Source: Isohypsibius dastychi
Lineage: Eukaryota > Tardigrada > Eutardigrada > Parachela > Isohypsibiidae
Assembly (NCBI GenBank): GCA_034696485.1
Contig: JAQIWT010000239.1
Location: 1 to 26,331, forward strand
Reading direction: 5' to 3'
Length of the DNA stretch: 26,331 nt
Under the pieces are notes generated by a model. It did no database searches, was not told the DNA's origin, and saw only the letters and a program-made list of their open reading frames with translations. This document shows positions 1-10,786 of the stretch, piece by piece. A program made the position numbers and the translations under genes. The stretch's first letter is position 1; each line of letters begins with the position of its first letter.

Positions 1-26
1 CCCCCCCCCCCCCCCCCCCCCCCCCC
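1..26. repeat. Poly-C tract at window edge
   Basis: Twenty-six consecutive C residues open the window. Similar homopolymer runs occur at 17816-17827 (G), 18049-18069 (C), 21925-21935 (G) and 26016-26029 (G). The run may be the end of a poly-C-ended element like the one at 17712-18069, or a simple mononucleotide repeat cut by the window edge. Confidence 0.9.
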
Positions 27-431
27 GTGCTCAAGGTCAATTATGTTATCACTTTGATTGTCATGGGTACTGATGATCACCCATGAAACGCATAACAGGC
101 CTATGGGAGGTTCCGTGACCAAGGGGAGCGAGTTTGCAAGGAGTTTTGGTCCTTATTCATTTATTTCCTCATATGATGTTCTTATTTTTGTCTGAAAGAA
201 ACGATAATTTTTTTACAAGGGTTTCGTTGCCACAGAGTTAATTATAATGCCCAACAATCATAACGTTATCAAGATTCATGCGGGATTGACACGATATTGC
301 CATTCTTTGAATCCGTTATGAGGAATGCCATCACACGACATCAAGACGCTGGACACTACGTACTGTTATAACAAGCAACCAATTAGCAATAAAAATTCGG
401 CATTGAAGAAATCTAGAAATATTCTTGAGTA
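27..431. other. No gene recognised
   Basis: I see no coding similarity, RNA gene or repeat here. A 61-codon frame at 325-510 runs straight through the inverted-repeat arm that begins at 432 and is not supported as a gene. Confidence 0.5.
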
Positions 432-614
432 CCAGCATAACACGGAATCCCGGCGCCGATTATCCGATAATAATCTCGCTGCTCCCAACCCTCCATTAGA
501 CACAGCTTGACCATTCTGGTCGAACGTCTGAGCCAAAAAGCAACATTTTATGGAGAGCTGGGGGCAGCAAGATTTTTTTTTGAAAATCGGCGCCGGGATT
601 CCGTGTTATGCTGG
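432..614. mobile_element. MITE-like element with perfect 30-bp inverted termini
   Basis: The arm at 432-461, beginning CCAGCATAACACGGAATCCC, is the exact reverse complement of 585-614. The arms enclose 123 bp with no coding potential, so the whole is 183 bp. A perfect 30-bp arm in otherwise decayed DNA suggests a recent non-autonomous DNA transposon or a hairpin insertion. The arms include the palindromic core CGGCGCCG. I could not identify a convincing target-site duplication in the flanks, so the superfamily is open. Confidence 0.7.
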
Positions 615-853
615 AAGCAGTCGCGTATTTTCTAATTCACCATGGTCAAATAGGATGCAACGGAGATCCCGAATCACGCATTTTGGTTTTTTCAGAATTT
701 TTGTTCTAAATTGATCATTTTATGTCTGGCTACAGTCGTCCAGTATCCGGGTTCCCTCAGCTCACGATCGCCAAAACGGGGGAATATATTTGCAATGACG
801 ACTTTTTTGAGTGGGCCCTCCAAGTTTCCGGGGTTTCCAAGATGGTAGCTTCT

Positions 854-943
854 ACGTCTCCGCCAAAAAGCTCAATACGTCTGGGCCCTATCAATTGACT
901 GAGTGAACAGACAGAAGTGTATTGAGCTTATTGCCGGAGACGT
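854..943. repeat. Imperfect inverted repeat, possible small MITE
   Basis: Positions 854-878 and 919-943 are inverted copies of about 25 bp with two mismatches (core ACGTCTCCG and AGCTCAATAC). Weaker inverted similarity continues outward towards 834 and 966 (GGTTTCCA against GGTTCCA). This looks like an older, more diverged hairpin element than the one at 432-614. No open frame lies inside. Confidence 0.5.
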
Positions 944-966
944 ATGAGGTCCTGCGGACTGGAACC

Positions 967-2119
967 TTATGACGGCGAGAAACTCTTTATTCGTTCAGGA
1001 CAAACGTAGTCAAAATTGAAGACAAGATGAATTAAGAAGAGAAGCACGTGTCTGAAATTGTTCAGAAATAGCTTGCGGCATGCTGCTGGTGGAGGGGCCC
1101 GACATAGGCCTAAACAATAGAATCGTATCAACCAAGTCATTGTATTTATTGCGAAAGTCACGAATGAAACCATTTCATCCTAATCTTTCTGGCTGATCGA
1201 AACGTTCATGCTGAAACGATGTACGATTGTTTCATTAGCATACTTCATCAATAATGTGATTGTGGAGTGTATGCGGTTGAAACTACCATCCGAAGAATTC
1301 TCTAGAAAAGCTCACTTGGAGAGTTTGTTCTTCGATCACTTTGAATAAACTCCAGAGCCAAAAATTTGCAGAGAATCTCTTCGGGAAAAAATTTTGCCAC
1401 TTCTTCTGCCTAAGATGTTGTTAAGGTCATTCCTAACTCTGGACGTATCCTTCTAGAAGAAAGACGAATTCACCAGTCACTTACAGTCATTTCGTTCCCA
1501 AACACATTTTCTAATACACTGGACTCTTTGGACTATACATGGGGACCGTTTTCAATAACTTGAGACGAATTGCTTCGAATTTTTAAACGAGTCGAATCCC
1601 AACTTTAGTGCGTTTTTCTGCTGATCGAAACACCCCCAGACCAGTTTTGCAACGCCTGTTCTCCATTATATTGAACGTATCTTAGAAAAATAGAACTGAT
1701 TATTTTTGCAAACACTTAAATTTTAAACTTACAACACTCGGCCTTGAAATATCAAATTAAATTGCTTTTCTTCAGTTGATAGCAGTCAGCAACAAATTTG
1801 AATCTACCGTTCTCTTCGCCACATGCGATTACCCTTGTTGGCTGTCTGATGTATAGCTCGATTCATCATACTATTTCCACCAATACGCTCGGTAACGTAA
1901 CGTAACGTAATATCTGCATTGTTGAAAAAAGCTGGACAAAAGCCAGTCAATTCTAGCAAAGGCCGGCCTCACTGCGAAAAATCTTGGACAATCGGCTTAC
2001 CACGCTGCTGACCACTGACTCTTTCCGTGCCTTTGTTCTGAGATCAATGAGTTGGTGTACCCAGTCTCATCACCAGATGAATTAATTAAAGGAACAAATT
2101 AGCAGATCATTTTCAGATC
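967..2119. other. No gene recognised
   Basis: Only short frames of 70 codons or fewer are present and none resembles a known family. A short tandem GTAAC repeat lies at 1892-1910. No RNA gene or longer repeat was seen. Confidence 0.5.
1892..1910. repeat. Short tandem GTAAC repeat
   Basis: The five-base unit GTAAC is repeated nearly four times. It is an isolated microsatellite with no visible role. Confidence 0.8.
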
Positions 2120-4030
2120 TATATCATGGTGGGCCATCTTGTGCCCGCATTTCTGTCTTTTTTAAGTGGTCAGCAATTGATGCGACTTAGTTTTCGTGTA
2201 ATATCCCTCAAAGTTATTGTGATCATAAGAATTCTAAGCACCATTACTCAAGATCTTTGCAAAAGCTATTCAACCATCCCAGAATTAAGAAAATTGAGTC
2301 ATGGAATATTGCAGAGTTATGGATGACCTTAAACATCGCGTGACGACCCATTCAGTCACAAGTTCAATTGCAACAATGATGAATCGCTTCTCATTACTGG
2401 TTGTTCTCTTTGAAACTGAAATGTCTATTTGCCAACGGTTTCCTACTCCTTCGGGACTAATATGACTCAAAGTCCGTATGGCTTTCCAATTCTTCGTTCG
2501 TAAATCTGACAGTTTTACACGATTCAACTTATTGTTTGGCATTCTCTACTACCTTCGGCCGTTGGTAGCGCTACTTTATTCTTCTGCAACTTTCGGAGAA
2601 AACCGGAGTGCCCAACCGTGATTGGAAACCATGAAACATGAACGGTCATTCATCTCGCAAGTCTTCTGGAACTATCAACAGTTTGGCAAAACCTTCAACG
2701 TTTTTCTTGTGATGATATAAAACGCCGTCTTCTATGACTAATGCTTTTGCTCGATTCTATTACTCAGAACTGATTGCTTTGCTTGCAGACGTCGCTCATT
2801 TCAGATAAACGATAAGGATCTTTTTGCTTGCTCTCAGCCATGTTGATTGGTGAGTTATCGTTCACAGATGAAAAATGGTCTGTAAGTTCTTCAGCTGGTT
2901 CGAAAGGTGCTCAAGACATCGCTTCAAAAATACCATTCAGATTCCTCGTTCAGTATTACGCTGTCAAAGCGTATGCCGCTGGTTTTCATTCTCATCTACA
3001 TAACCTTCCACTTTCTTCTCATATTTCAAGCTGCCAACTGAGAAACTTGTTGTCAATCACCACGGTTAATTTTTTGAGTTTTAACTCAGATCAAAGTTCT
3101 GTTGCTGCATGAACAATGGCTGGAACATCCAACTCTGTCGCTCGATAATCCTTCCTGCTTGTGAGAGGTCTTGAGAAGCAGAAGTTATGGGCCGCTTTTT
3201 CCCATCTTTGAGGTTCGCCAGATTGGTTGCAATTCCAAAGTTGCTTGCATCTTCTGAACGCTCGACTGGTGAAGCAGGATCAGAGTAAATAAAGCATCCT
3301 TGCAAAAATGCGGATTTCATTGTCGGAGTTGATGCGGGTGATATGTTTTCAACCTCCTGGTGTTGCGTCCATACAGCGCTGAAAACAATTGGAAGAGTTT
3401 AAGAGGGAGATTGGTGATACGAGCCATTTGGCTTGTCCCAAACCAGAGATACAAACTATTTTCTGCCTTCTGCTCTCATGAAATCTTATTAGGAAAACTT
3501 TTCTCATGTAAGAACATATAAGAACGCTTGATCTTACAATGAGATTTAGGGCAGTCTTCAACTGTGATTCCTTTAACCTTTTTCAAATCCGTCACTACCT
3601 TATAAGACTCATCAGCTCACAGAACGAGCAATAGAGGAGAACCCCAGCTAAGAAAAAAAAGTGGGATCAGCATAAGTTTCAGTAGATCAGTAGGTCTTCT
3701 TGGCCAATTATTTCTGTTTCCTATGCAGGCCGTCTATACGATACTATTTTTATCGGTTGGTGATCGTCCGTGTCGATGATGGGCTCGGTCAGATTTTTCC
3801 GGCCCATACAAAAACCTTTGATTGAGAACAAGTCTTCATGCCTTGTAACTGATTCGGTGAACCCTGTCTATTCTTGTGATTCAAGATGCTCACTCAAGTC
3901 GATCTTCTTGACATCAAAGTAGTTCCTTACTCCATCAGAAAGGTCTGCTGAGTACGGTTCAGGGCTGACAATGAGGTCATGATATACTTCGTTTTCATCT
4001 GAATAACTGACCTCCGGTGTCGTTGTCATA
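2120..4030 (-). pseudogene. Decayed Ty3/gypsy-type retrotransposon pol (RT, RNase H, integrase)
   Basis: Read on the minus strand, the domains follow the usual Ty3/gypsy pol order. A pre-RT linker at about 3727-3990 contains LFSIKGFCMG and IIDTDDHQPIKI. The RT start (WGSPLLLV, then a KVVTDLKKVKGIT-like stretch) lies at about 3565-3649. The RT palm motif WLVSPISL...NCFQRCMD is at 3367-3426. RNase H, with SEDASNFGIAT and PITSASQDLSQAGR, is at 3141-3266. A zinc-finger-like part (LLIVPEDLRDE, VGHSGFLRKL) occupies about 2570-2745. The integrase core (WQIDI, FIIVAIELVTEW) is at about 2340-2430, with a weak C-terminal continuation to about 2120. The frame is broken by several stops (TAG near 3873, TAG near 3721, TGA near 3622 and others) and by frameshifts. 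Only about 100 bp separates the RT palm motif from RNase H, so the YxDD motif and thumb are deleted. I found no LTRs, gag or protease. The family assignment rests on domain order and motifs. Confidence 0.8.
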
Positions 4031-5866
4031 GTCTGCGCTTTTTGGTTTGTAAAGGTATCGTTTTGTTGATAGTTTTATTTGTTTATCAGCCCTTATTGTT
4101 TCCTTTCTCACCTAAAGCCAGCAGGTCAATGTGGATCTCCGAGGCCACAATGGACCCAGTCAGGCGTCATGAATGTGTGGTGGACGTTTGGTTTGTACTC
4201 CTAATAAGTTCGAGGAGTATCTGTCGGCAAGCAGATGATTGATTAACTTTTTTTTATCTCCATTCTGTTATTGCAAGAATAAGTAACAACACAGTACAGA
4301 CATGTTAGACACTAAATATCAGGAAGTCGATTGAAACCCTTATTCTAACGTTCCTAAGAAACTTCGCGGGTTAAACTTGCATAGAAGAATGCATTTCTCG
4401 GAAATGCGAGTAATCCACAGATAATAAAAACACGCTATCATATTAAAACAAATACATGACATTTAATTTCCTTCAACATTGAAACATTCACATTTTTGAC
4501 GCGTCGCAGAACAGGATCAATATCCGTTTCTAAAACTGATCTAATATAGCGCGAAGCATGCACTTTCCACCGTACTCCCAGAACCTCTCTGACATTTTTT
4601 CTCATGTTGATAGGCAACGGAGGCTCATATATCACTCAAAACCCGAAGACGATTGAATTATTCTCCCCAATCGAAGGAGCCCAAAAATAACGAAGAAAAC
4701 GAGGTTAGAGTAGGAAATCTCGAGCCATTAGATCGGAAAAATCAACCCTGGACAGTCGTGTGGAGGAGTATACAGCACTTCGTATTCAACGTACAGATCA
4801 GGGAGCTAAAAATTGAAAGGCTTCGTCGGGCTCATAAAAGGACAGCATCGTAGACAAATGCACCAATAATCACAGAAAGAGGATAAGGACAAATTTTGGT
4901 GAATAAATGACACGAAATTATGAGAAAAATAATTCGAAAAAACTCGACGAAGGTCGCCAGAAAAATAATTAACAACTTCGTCATTCTCGGCAGGCTGACT
5001 GGCATTCAACGAATAATTCTAGAAAATTTCGGACACTTGCCACAAAATTGACCTTTTGACCGGCCGCTCGGTGTCGGGTACTCGTCGTTCACGGATGACG
5101 TCAGAGGTTCAGGTTTTCGAAAGTGGACTGCATTCAGTGGCTGAATCGCTCGAACAAGAAATTCACTTGCTCGAACATCTTTCGGGTGGGTCCTCCAACT
5201 TTGTTACGACAAATTAATGTCGCATAACAAATGGGAATTATTAAAGCGGGATTCAGATGTCGAGATTTTAATGAATTATCACTGGAGATCCTTCGGGCAA
5301 ACCACAGATTAGACTCTATTGCAGCCTGGTTCATAAAACGAAGCGCACAGACATAACCATCATGTTGGAGAAGGTTAACAAGTTAAGACTTGTGTGTCCG
5401 CTAGTATGCGCCTAAGCGGTTGAATGAGAAAAGTAAAAGGCCATTGAGTGGTACGAAGAGGCGAGTCAGCATGTAACAGACTGAAGAAATACAGCTCGAG
5501 CGGATATGGCTAAATAAGTAAACAGTGCAAAGTCTGCAGGATTGCACTGACTGGTTTATCTACTTCCACGTAACAATATGCAGCGTGTGATTGATGTTTG
5601 GCTCCCAAATAAAAATCATGTCAAGATTGACCGAAGAACTATCAACTGCAAAATATGTTCGTTCCTGAGAAAGAGGTTTGTTGAGCAGACAGACCGGTAG
5701 GTTATTCTGTTCCAGGAACGTATTTTACATCATAGAATGGGTTCACTCTGCGAACAGACCGGTAGTTTGTTCTGCTTAAGGATCATTAGGTTGATCTACT
5801 GATACGCAAATCGTTATGACGCTTAATATTAGGGATTTGGTTCAGTTATGACCTTTTTCTAAAGAA
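4031..5866. other. No gene recognised; one short direct repeat
   Basis: This stretch lies where the gag and protease of the gypsy-type relic would be expected, but no CCHC knuckle or protease motif was recognised. Frames of 65-67 codons on both strands show no family resemblance. A roughly 20-bp direct repeat (core ACAGACCGGTAG) lies at 5689-5710 and 5754-5772. Confidence 0.45.
5689..5772. repeat. Two-copy direct repeat, core ACAGACCGGTAG
   Basis: The segment ACAGACCGGTAG followed by a TTCTG-containing tail occurs twice about 65 bp apart. It may be a remnant of a small duplication. No associated gene was found. Confidence 0.6.
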
Positions 5867-6560
5867 TCAGGCAACGCCGCGTGGCTGCGGGAGGAAATGA
5901 ACGTAGCCTCCCAAAATTGAACCCACCTGATCCTCAACAAAGTTTTCGGACGACAGCTGAAAAATATATTCAGGATTTCGCGGACAGCAGAGCAATGTCC
6001 TCCGGGTGCACTTGTTTGGTAGTCCAGTGAATGTTAACAGTCGCCAAAGACTCGCGCGGCTATTTGAAAGTGAGAACCCAAACTTAAACGCCTGAAAATT
6101 ATTCATAAATTGCATAATCGACAGGGTCTCACAGCACTGACAGAACCTATTGAGTCGAATACGTACCACATAGTCTGCAGTGGGTCTGGGCAACCCATTA
6201 TCTTGAACAAAAGCTCGCAGGTGCTGAGTGTGAAGATATCGATCCACGCATCGGTGCGAAGACTGTTGTCAGCGCCAAGTATTATGTTCGACACTGCGAG
6301 TGGGATAGAGCTCAATTTCTGCATGTACAGTGTTCTTGATATAGCGATAACAGCTTAACCTATTCATCAAACAGAGTGCGGAATATGGAGTCGCAGCACC
6401 GAGTGCACATCCAGACCCATTTAATAAAGTACTGGGGCTGTCAGGAATGATATACAGTGTTCACCAATTAGTTGAAGCGCATTCACACCTAGTTACTAAA
6501 ATTTGGCAATTCATTCATCAAGTCGGTGCTCCCACCGACACAGAGTTCACGACCTAATAT
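5867..6560. other. Unidentified coding-like debris
   Basis: Several overlapping frames look more protein-like than random on both strands. These include a 126-codon minus frame at 5867-6247, a plus frame at about 6150-6340 rich in ordinary residues (fragment AKYYVRHCEWDRAQF), and a plus frame to about 6537. None has an intact start-to-stop structure covering the region and I recognise no family. A decayed gene or transposon fragment is possible; chance is not excluded. Confidence 0.2.
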
Positions 6561-8198
6561 TTGCAAACACTGAATTCAAATATCGGCGCCGGCAAATACC
6601 CAGGATCATTGGATGTTCCAGGCTTACCATAATCATCCCACTATTGGTTCAAAGCTAGACTGATCGAAGTGTGTCGGAACGTCCCAATATAAGATAAGTC
6701 AGTTAAACAGTGGCCTATTGATAAGCTGATTTTTATGCAGCTGATTTATAGTACCACCAATATTTCAACCAAGGAGCTGAAAAGGTCAACCATAGGCTCG
6801 CTAACCACGGAGGTCTGGTGACTCATTGTGGCAAATGACAGTGAAGCAACATTCAGCACCGAACTGTAAACCGTCAACCGCAAGGTGATTATTACTGATA
6901 CTTGCTGTCACTATTTAAATTAAATAATTTTTCACCATGGAAAATCAGAGATTACCCTTCGGACGATGACATTATTGTGCCGAGAGTATCAAACTAACTT
7001 TCATAACCAAGGTGAATTTATTACTAACAGTCACCAATGCACATCCTGTACTGATTGTAATTATCCATTATTGTGTAGTGTGCCACTCGTTACTGCCTAT
7101 TTATTCTCGAATCAAAAATCAAATCTGAAAATCAGACTTGGTAATCAAACACCGCACAAGCCCATGCCACAGGAGAAATCTTCAAGATCATGTGGACCTT
7201 TACGTAGCACTATGGTCACCCGAAGCAACGCCAGAGAACATAATCCGAGAACTAAGGAATAGCAGAAGACCATAACTCAAAAATTGTTTTTTTGATAGTC
7301 TCTTCTATGATAACGACGAGCTTCTTCTCTAACATTACTGGCAAATTCAATGCCCATAAACAGATAAGTTTTTGGTAAGCTGAACTGTCATAGACAGATT
7401 TCCCAGTTTCAAATGGCAGCTATACTTTCATCGAGATAAACGTTGCTGGAAACACCGGAATAGCCGATACTGTTGATCTGTTGTCATGATTGTCCCTAAC
7501 TTCTGGTTTGAAGATGTGCAGTATGGTCTAGAATAAAAGAATATTACTTATTCTTGAAAGATATTGCTATGCATAATTCTCATTCTCTTACCGTCGTCAC
7601 TTTTATTTTACCCAAATCCTTCAGAAACAGTGTTTATCAGATGTCCAGATACCCCCTGATATTCCAGAGCGGGTTGACCAACTGGAGCCAAGCTGTGATA
7701 TCCGCTCAATCTATCGTTTACATCCTGGAATGTGGTTGCTTCGTTAGATGGAAGGTTATCGTTTCCATCCGGTTGCACATATTGACTGGCTGGGTTGATG
7801 TAGCATAAGGAGGCGACAAAGCGCTGTAGCTGTTGTAATCCATTGCGGTTGAGGGTTTCAGGCTTCCCATCCGGTTTTCAACAGCTCTGATACCTTCCGC
7901 TAACGTGTTAGGTTCAAATCTGGATGAGTCACAACAAGATAAACGAGATGCTCGCTTTATTTCCAGTTTTTCAGTTGCTTAAAGCTCAGTCGCAACCATC
8001 CTACTAATTTCCAACCCAAGACATCGAATGATGTGGCTCGCGACAACGACAGCGGAAAAAAATGAAAAATAGAAAAAAATTGGAGAAGAGCTAACTGGAA
8101 CTTTCTTTTTGGTCAACACTTGTTATTATCGTGGCAGGTATTTAAGTTGAACCGCAGGAACAGCTCCAATATAAACGAGGTATTTTTCAAATTCCATA
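6561..8198. other. No gene recognised
   Basis: Frames of up to about 98 codons (for example 6966-7262 plus) show no family resemblance or splice-consistent structure. An 11-bp match to the core of the 432-614 element (ATCGGCGCCGG) occurs at 6582-6592, too short to call a copy. Confidence 0.4.
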
Positions 8199-8528
8199 AT
8201 GATGTCTCATCAAGTCACGATAATTTCATCGGACTTTCATACCACTTTCACACAAACTCTTCCCGGAGATGGAATGTCTTCTTTTCTGATCACGCTGGAC
8301 ATGGCAAAAATAAACGGTTTACCATTAGCGGCACCTATTTTCCATGAACCAGGAATCATCACAATTGATGCTAATGACATTTCCATCCATAGCAAAATTA
8401 TCATCGACAGTCCAGATGATGAAGAGAATAATGTGAACGATGATCCTAACGGCCCTGTCAATAGTCAAGCCGAAGCTGGAGATGGCGAACAAGTGGCTGT
8501 TCCAAACTGGGAGCATTCATATTATTAA
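8199..8528 (+). CDS. Hypothetical ORF, 109 aa, acidic C-terminus
   Basis: An ATG-to-TAA frame of 109 codons lies upstream of the R2 relic on the same strand. The N-terminal half is mixed beta-type sequence. Residues about 70-100 are strongly acidic and polar (DSPDDEENNVNDDPNGPV), which suggests a disordered tail. There is no signal peptide or membrane segment and I recognise no family. A TATTTAAG stretch sits about 50 bp upstream of the ATG. The length is only slightly above what chance would give, so it could be spurious, an exon, or part of the foreign segment suggested for 8199-13900. Confidence 0.25.
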   Translation: MMSHQVTIISSDFHTTFTQTLPGDGMSSFLITLDMAKINGLPLAAPIFHEPGIITIDANDISIHSKIIIDSPDDEENNVNDDPNGPVNSQAEAGDGEQVAVPNWEHSYY

Positions 8529-8756
8529 TTGCAGGTGGAACTACTGTGTAAAGTGTGTTTGGATGCTGATCTTGACATTGCTTTTTTCTGTGTAAACATG
8601 CTTGCGTTTGTCATACCTGTTTGTGTATTCATTTGGCCAGTAAACCTGATGCTCGCGGTGCTGCAAGAAAGAAATGTCCAATCTGGAGAGATGTCATCAA
8701 ATACATAGAAAGTGTGATTGTGAGTTGAGTAAGTAATAAGGCAGCAAGATGTCTGC

Positions 8757-9708
8757 TCAACAGAACCTTTGCTCTCGAAAAATCCGAATCAATCAGTTCT
8801 GTATCCTATAGAGTATTATAATCTATGGAAACTCTGAAAGGCTGGGAAAAGCTCCTTTTGGGTTGTAGAGGGAATTAATCTCACACAGGACTTGGTTGAC
8901 TGGCAGAAATTAACATCACCAATGTTCTCTTGATTTTTTCAAGGAGCGGAGGTTTGGTGATTGAGAACTGCGCAGAAAACTTTCTGACGGAGATTCAGAT
9001 CCTGGAAGCGCAGTGCTTCTTCTCATTTCAAATACTTATGAAAAACATACATTCGGAGGCGTATTCTCTAATCATCGAATCATACGTGCAAGATCGCGAA
9101 GAAAAGGCGAGGGTTTTGTTACCTGCACTAGTGGATGAAAAAATCAGAATGAAAAGCTGATTGGGTTGAGCAGTTTGCCTCCAGTTGAACTGATATCATT
9201 CGCAGAAATGCCCATAGCTTTCGCGTGCGTAGAAATGATTTCTTACTGCGGATCACTCGATGTTTTATTCTGGTTGAAAAAATAAGGTCTTCTCCCCAGA
9301 CTTACTTTTTTAAATGACCCTATTTCAAGGAACGAATCGTTTCATGTTGAGTTTTCATGTGCTCTTTACAGCCACATACGACATCAACCCTCTGAGCAAA
9401 GAATCAGGGAGGTATTTTAGGAAGAGACTGCAGTGGAAAAACTTTTTTGGAATGGCGCATTCACGGACTGACTTCTTGGATTGTATTCATCTGGAATGGT
9501 GTTTCATACTGAATTCATAGCCGACAAGCTATGTTCAATGATTGACATCTCCGAAATGTTTATAACAGAAAACTGTTCCAATTTTGCTGAGACTGCTTCT
9601 CTACAAGCTGAATCGAATTTTTCTGAGAAGAAAGTTGCAGAATACAAAAATTTAGCATTTCCAAATTCTGTCGAGAACAAGGTATTCAACGTAGACGAAG
9701 ACTTCTGA
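8757..9708 (+). pseudogene. Ribonucleotide reductase small subunit (class I R2) pseudogene
   Basis: The three frames together cover the R2 fold from near its start to its exact C-terminus. Class I R2 carries the di-metal tyrosyl-radical centre that serves the large subunit in making deoxyribonucleotides. Recognisable blocks are EPLLSKNP and YPIEYYNLW (about 8763-8826), SFW (about 8850), VIENCAENF, NIHSEAYSL (9044-9070), AFACVEMISY, ISRNESFHVEF, and the C-terminal tail FNVDEDF that in the family docks on the large subunit. Four in-frame stops (near 8833, 9286, 9419 and 9469) and two frame changes (near 8930 and 9154) destroy it. Metal-ligand positions equivalent to mouse D139 and E170 read N and K. 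The radical tyrosine (SEAYS) and the E and H ligands in VEM and ESFH remain. No intron is visible. Origin could be viral, retroprocessed host, or gene capture. Confidence 0.88.
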
Positions 9709-9733
9709 ATATGTGATCAGTTTAACCTCATTT

Positions 9734-10243
9734 TCAAACTTTTTTTTTTGATAAACGTGCAAAGGGACATGGGTTTTCAAAATCCTGGCAGATTTCATTG
9801 GGAGATGAATCATCGAAACGCAAAACAAAGAACTTTTCGGAACCACGCTCACTGCCGGTGGTCACTTTGTTATTTAGGCCTAACCCATTGATGGTGAAGG
9901 TAGAAAGCAGCTGTTTAATCATCTTTGTGAGACGATGGAGCGCTGAATGGTTGTAATACCGAAAAAAAACCTCGCACGCTGGTGCCTTGATTTCCAGACG
10001 GACACCCATAACAACAACCGTTACTTTCAAACGCGGGAAACGTGAAATTGTTCCATCACCATCGGCTAGTATCCAGAACCGCAACTTGAACTCAAACAGA
10101 AATCCAGGATGATCCATTGATAGTTCCAAAATTTCACCCGTATGGAAAGCAGCAACAGAAGTTGCATGCTCAGCAAATACAGCGACGTGAAAATTGGCAT
10201 CTCTTCGTACATTAGTCTTGATCGAAAACGTTGTTGAAAACAA
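9734..10243 (-). CDS. Hypothetical ORF, 169 codons, convergent with R2 relic
   Basis: This is a long uninterrupted minus-strand frame ending in TGA at 9734-9736, only 25 bases past the R2 stop on the opposite strand. The frame opens after a TGA; the codon at 10243 is TTG, and the first ATG in frame is about codon 43. It may therefore be an exon, a 5'-truncated gene or a shorter protein of about 127 residues. The translation alternates beta-like hydrophobic stretches (LKVTVVVMGVRLEIKAP) with a helical part (LHRLTKMIKQLLSTF). No signal peptide, membrane segment or known motif was recognised. Tight tail-to-tail spacing is typical of compact viral genomes but may be accidental. Confidence 0.35.
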   Translation of the reverse strand: MFSTTFSIKTNVRRDANFHVAVFAEHATSVAAFHTGEILELSMDHPGFLFEFKLRFWILADGDGTISRFPRLKVTVVVMGVRLEIKAPACEVFFRYYNHSALHRLTKMIKQLLSTFTINGLGLNNKVTTGSERGSEKFFVLRFDDSSPNEICQDFENPCPFARLSKKKV

Positions 10244-10552
10244 TGGAGTGTTTCACGTCTGCTTGATTGCTGGTTTCATTGTGTAGTTAGCGATCGCACT
10301 TTCATCACTACAAATTCGTTGAATAAAAAGACATGGAAAGTTTATTCACCAAAATAGGTTGGTTGGTTTTGAAGCTTTTTTTTCTAGATGAAAGAGATGT
10401 CAACTGAACGCGACTGGCTTGTTATGACGACTGAAACTGCTGAGGGCACTTCATACGGAAAACTGACGAAAACATCTTTAATGATGGTTGTGGTGAGTTC
10501 TCTCTACAGCATGACCCAGAATCGGTGATCGGCAAAAAATAATACTTAATAG
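10244..10552. other. No gene recognised
   Basis: AT-rich sequence lies between two unidentified frames. No motif, repeat or RNA gene was seen. Confidence 0.5.
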
Positions 10553-10786
10553 CTACCCGAATCCAATATCGGGATTTTCTGTAGCAACTACATCGCAGGC
10601 TCACCTCGAATCGATATTCGCTTGCTCACCGAGCAATATGATCGAGTTTTACCCGTTTTTGCTACACGTTTCGAAAGCTATATCGATGTGACTGAGTTGG
10701 AACAATTATCAGAGGCTATAGAGGTAATCCAAAAAAAATCTGCTGAACTGATGAGAACGTCACTCGATGCTGCTTTGGAAAAATGA
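10553..10786 (+). other. Coding-like frame without start codon, 77 codons
   Basis: The frame is open from just after a TAG at 10550 to TGA at 10784-10786. It reads like genuine protein, with a helical, charged C-terminal half (fragment DVTELEQLSEAIEVIQKK, weak coiled-coil character). No ATG opens it. A CAG at 10597-10599 could be a splice acceptor, making it a terminal exon or a 5'-broken gene. No family recognised. Confidence 0.25.

Noticed and set aside
6020-6100. Resemblance of a short plus-strand stretch (NVNSRQRLARLF) to family A DNA polymerase
   Set aside because: One short motif-like match with no supporting polymerase motifs downstream.
5867-6247. 126-codon minus frame
   Set aside because: Other frames on the opposite strand look equally coding-like and no family is recognised; reported only as debris.
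6582-6592. Copy of the 432-614 inverted-repeat arm
   Set aside because: Only 11 bp match, centred on a GC palindrome; insufficient.
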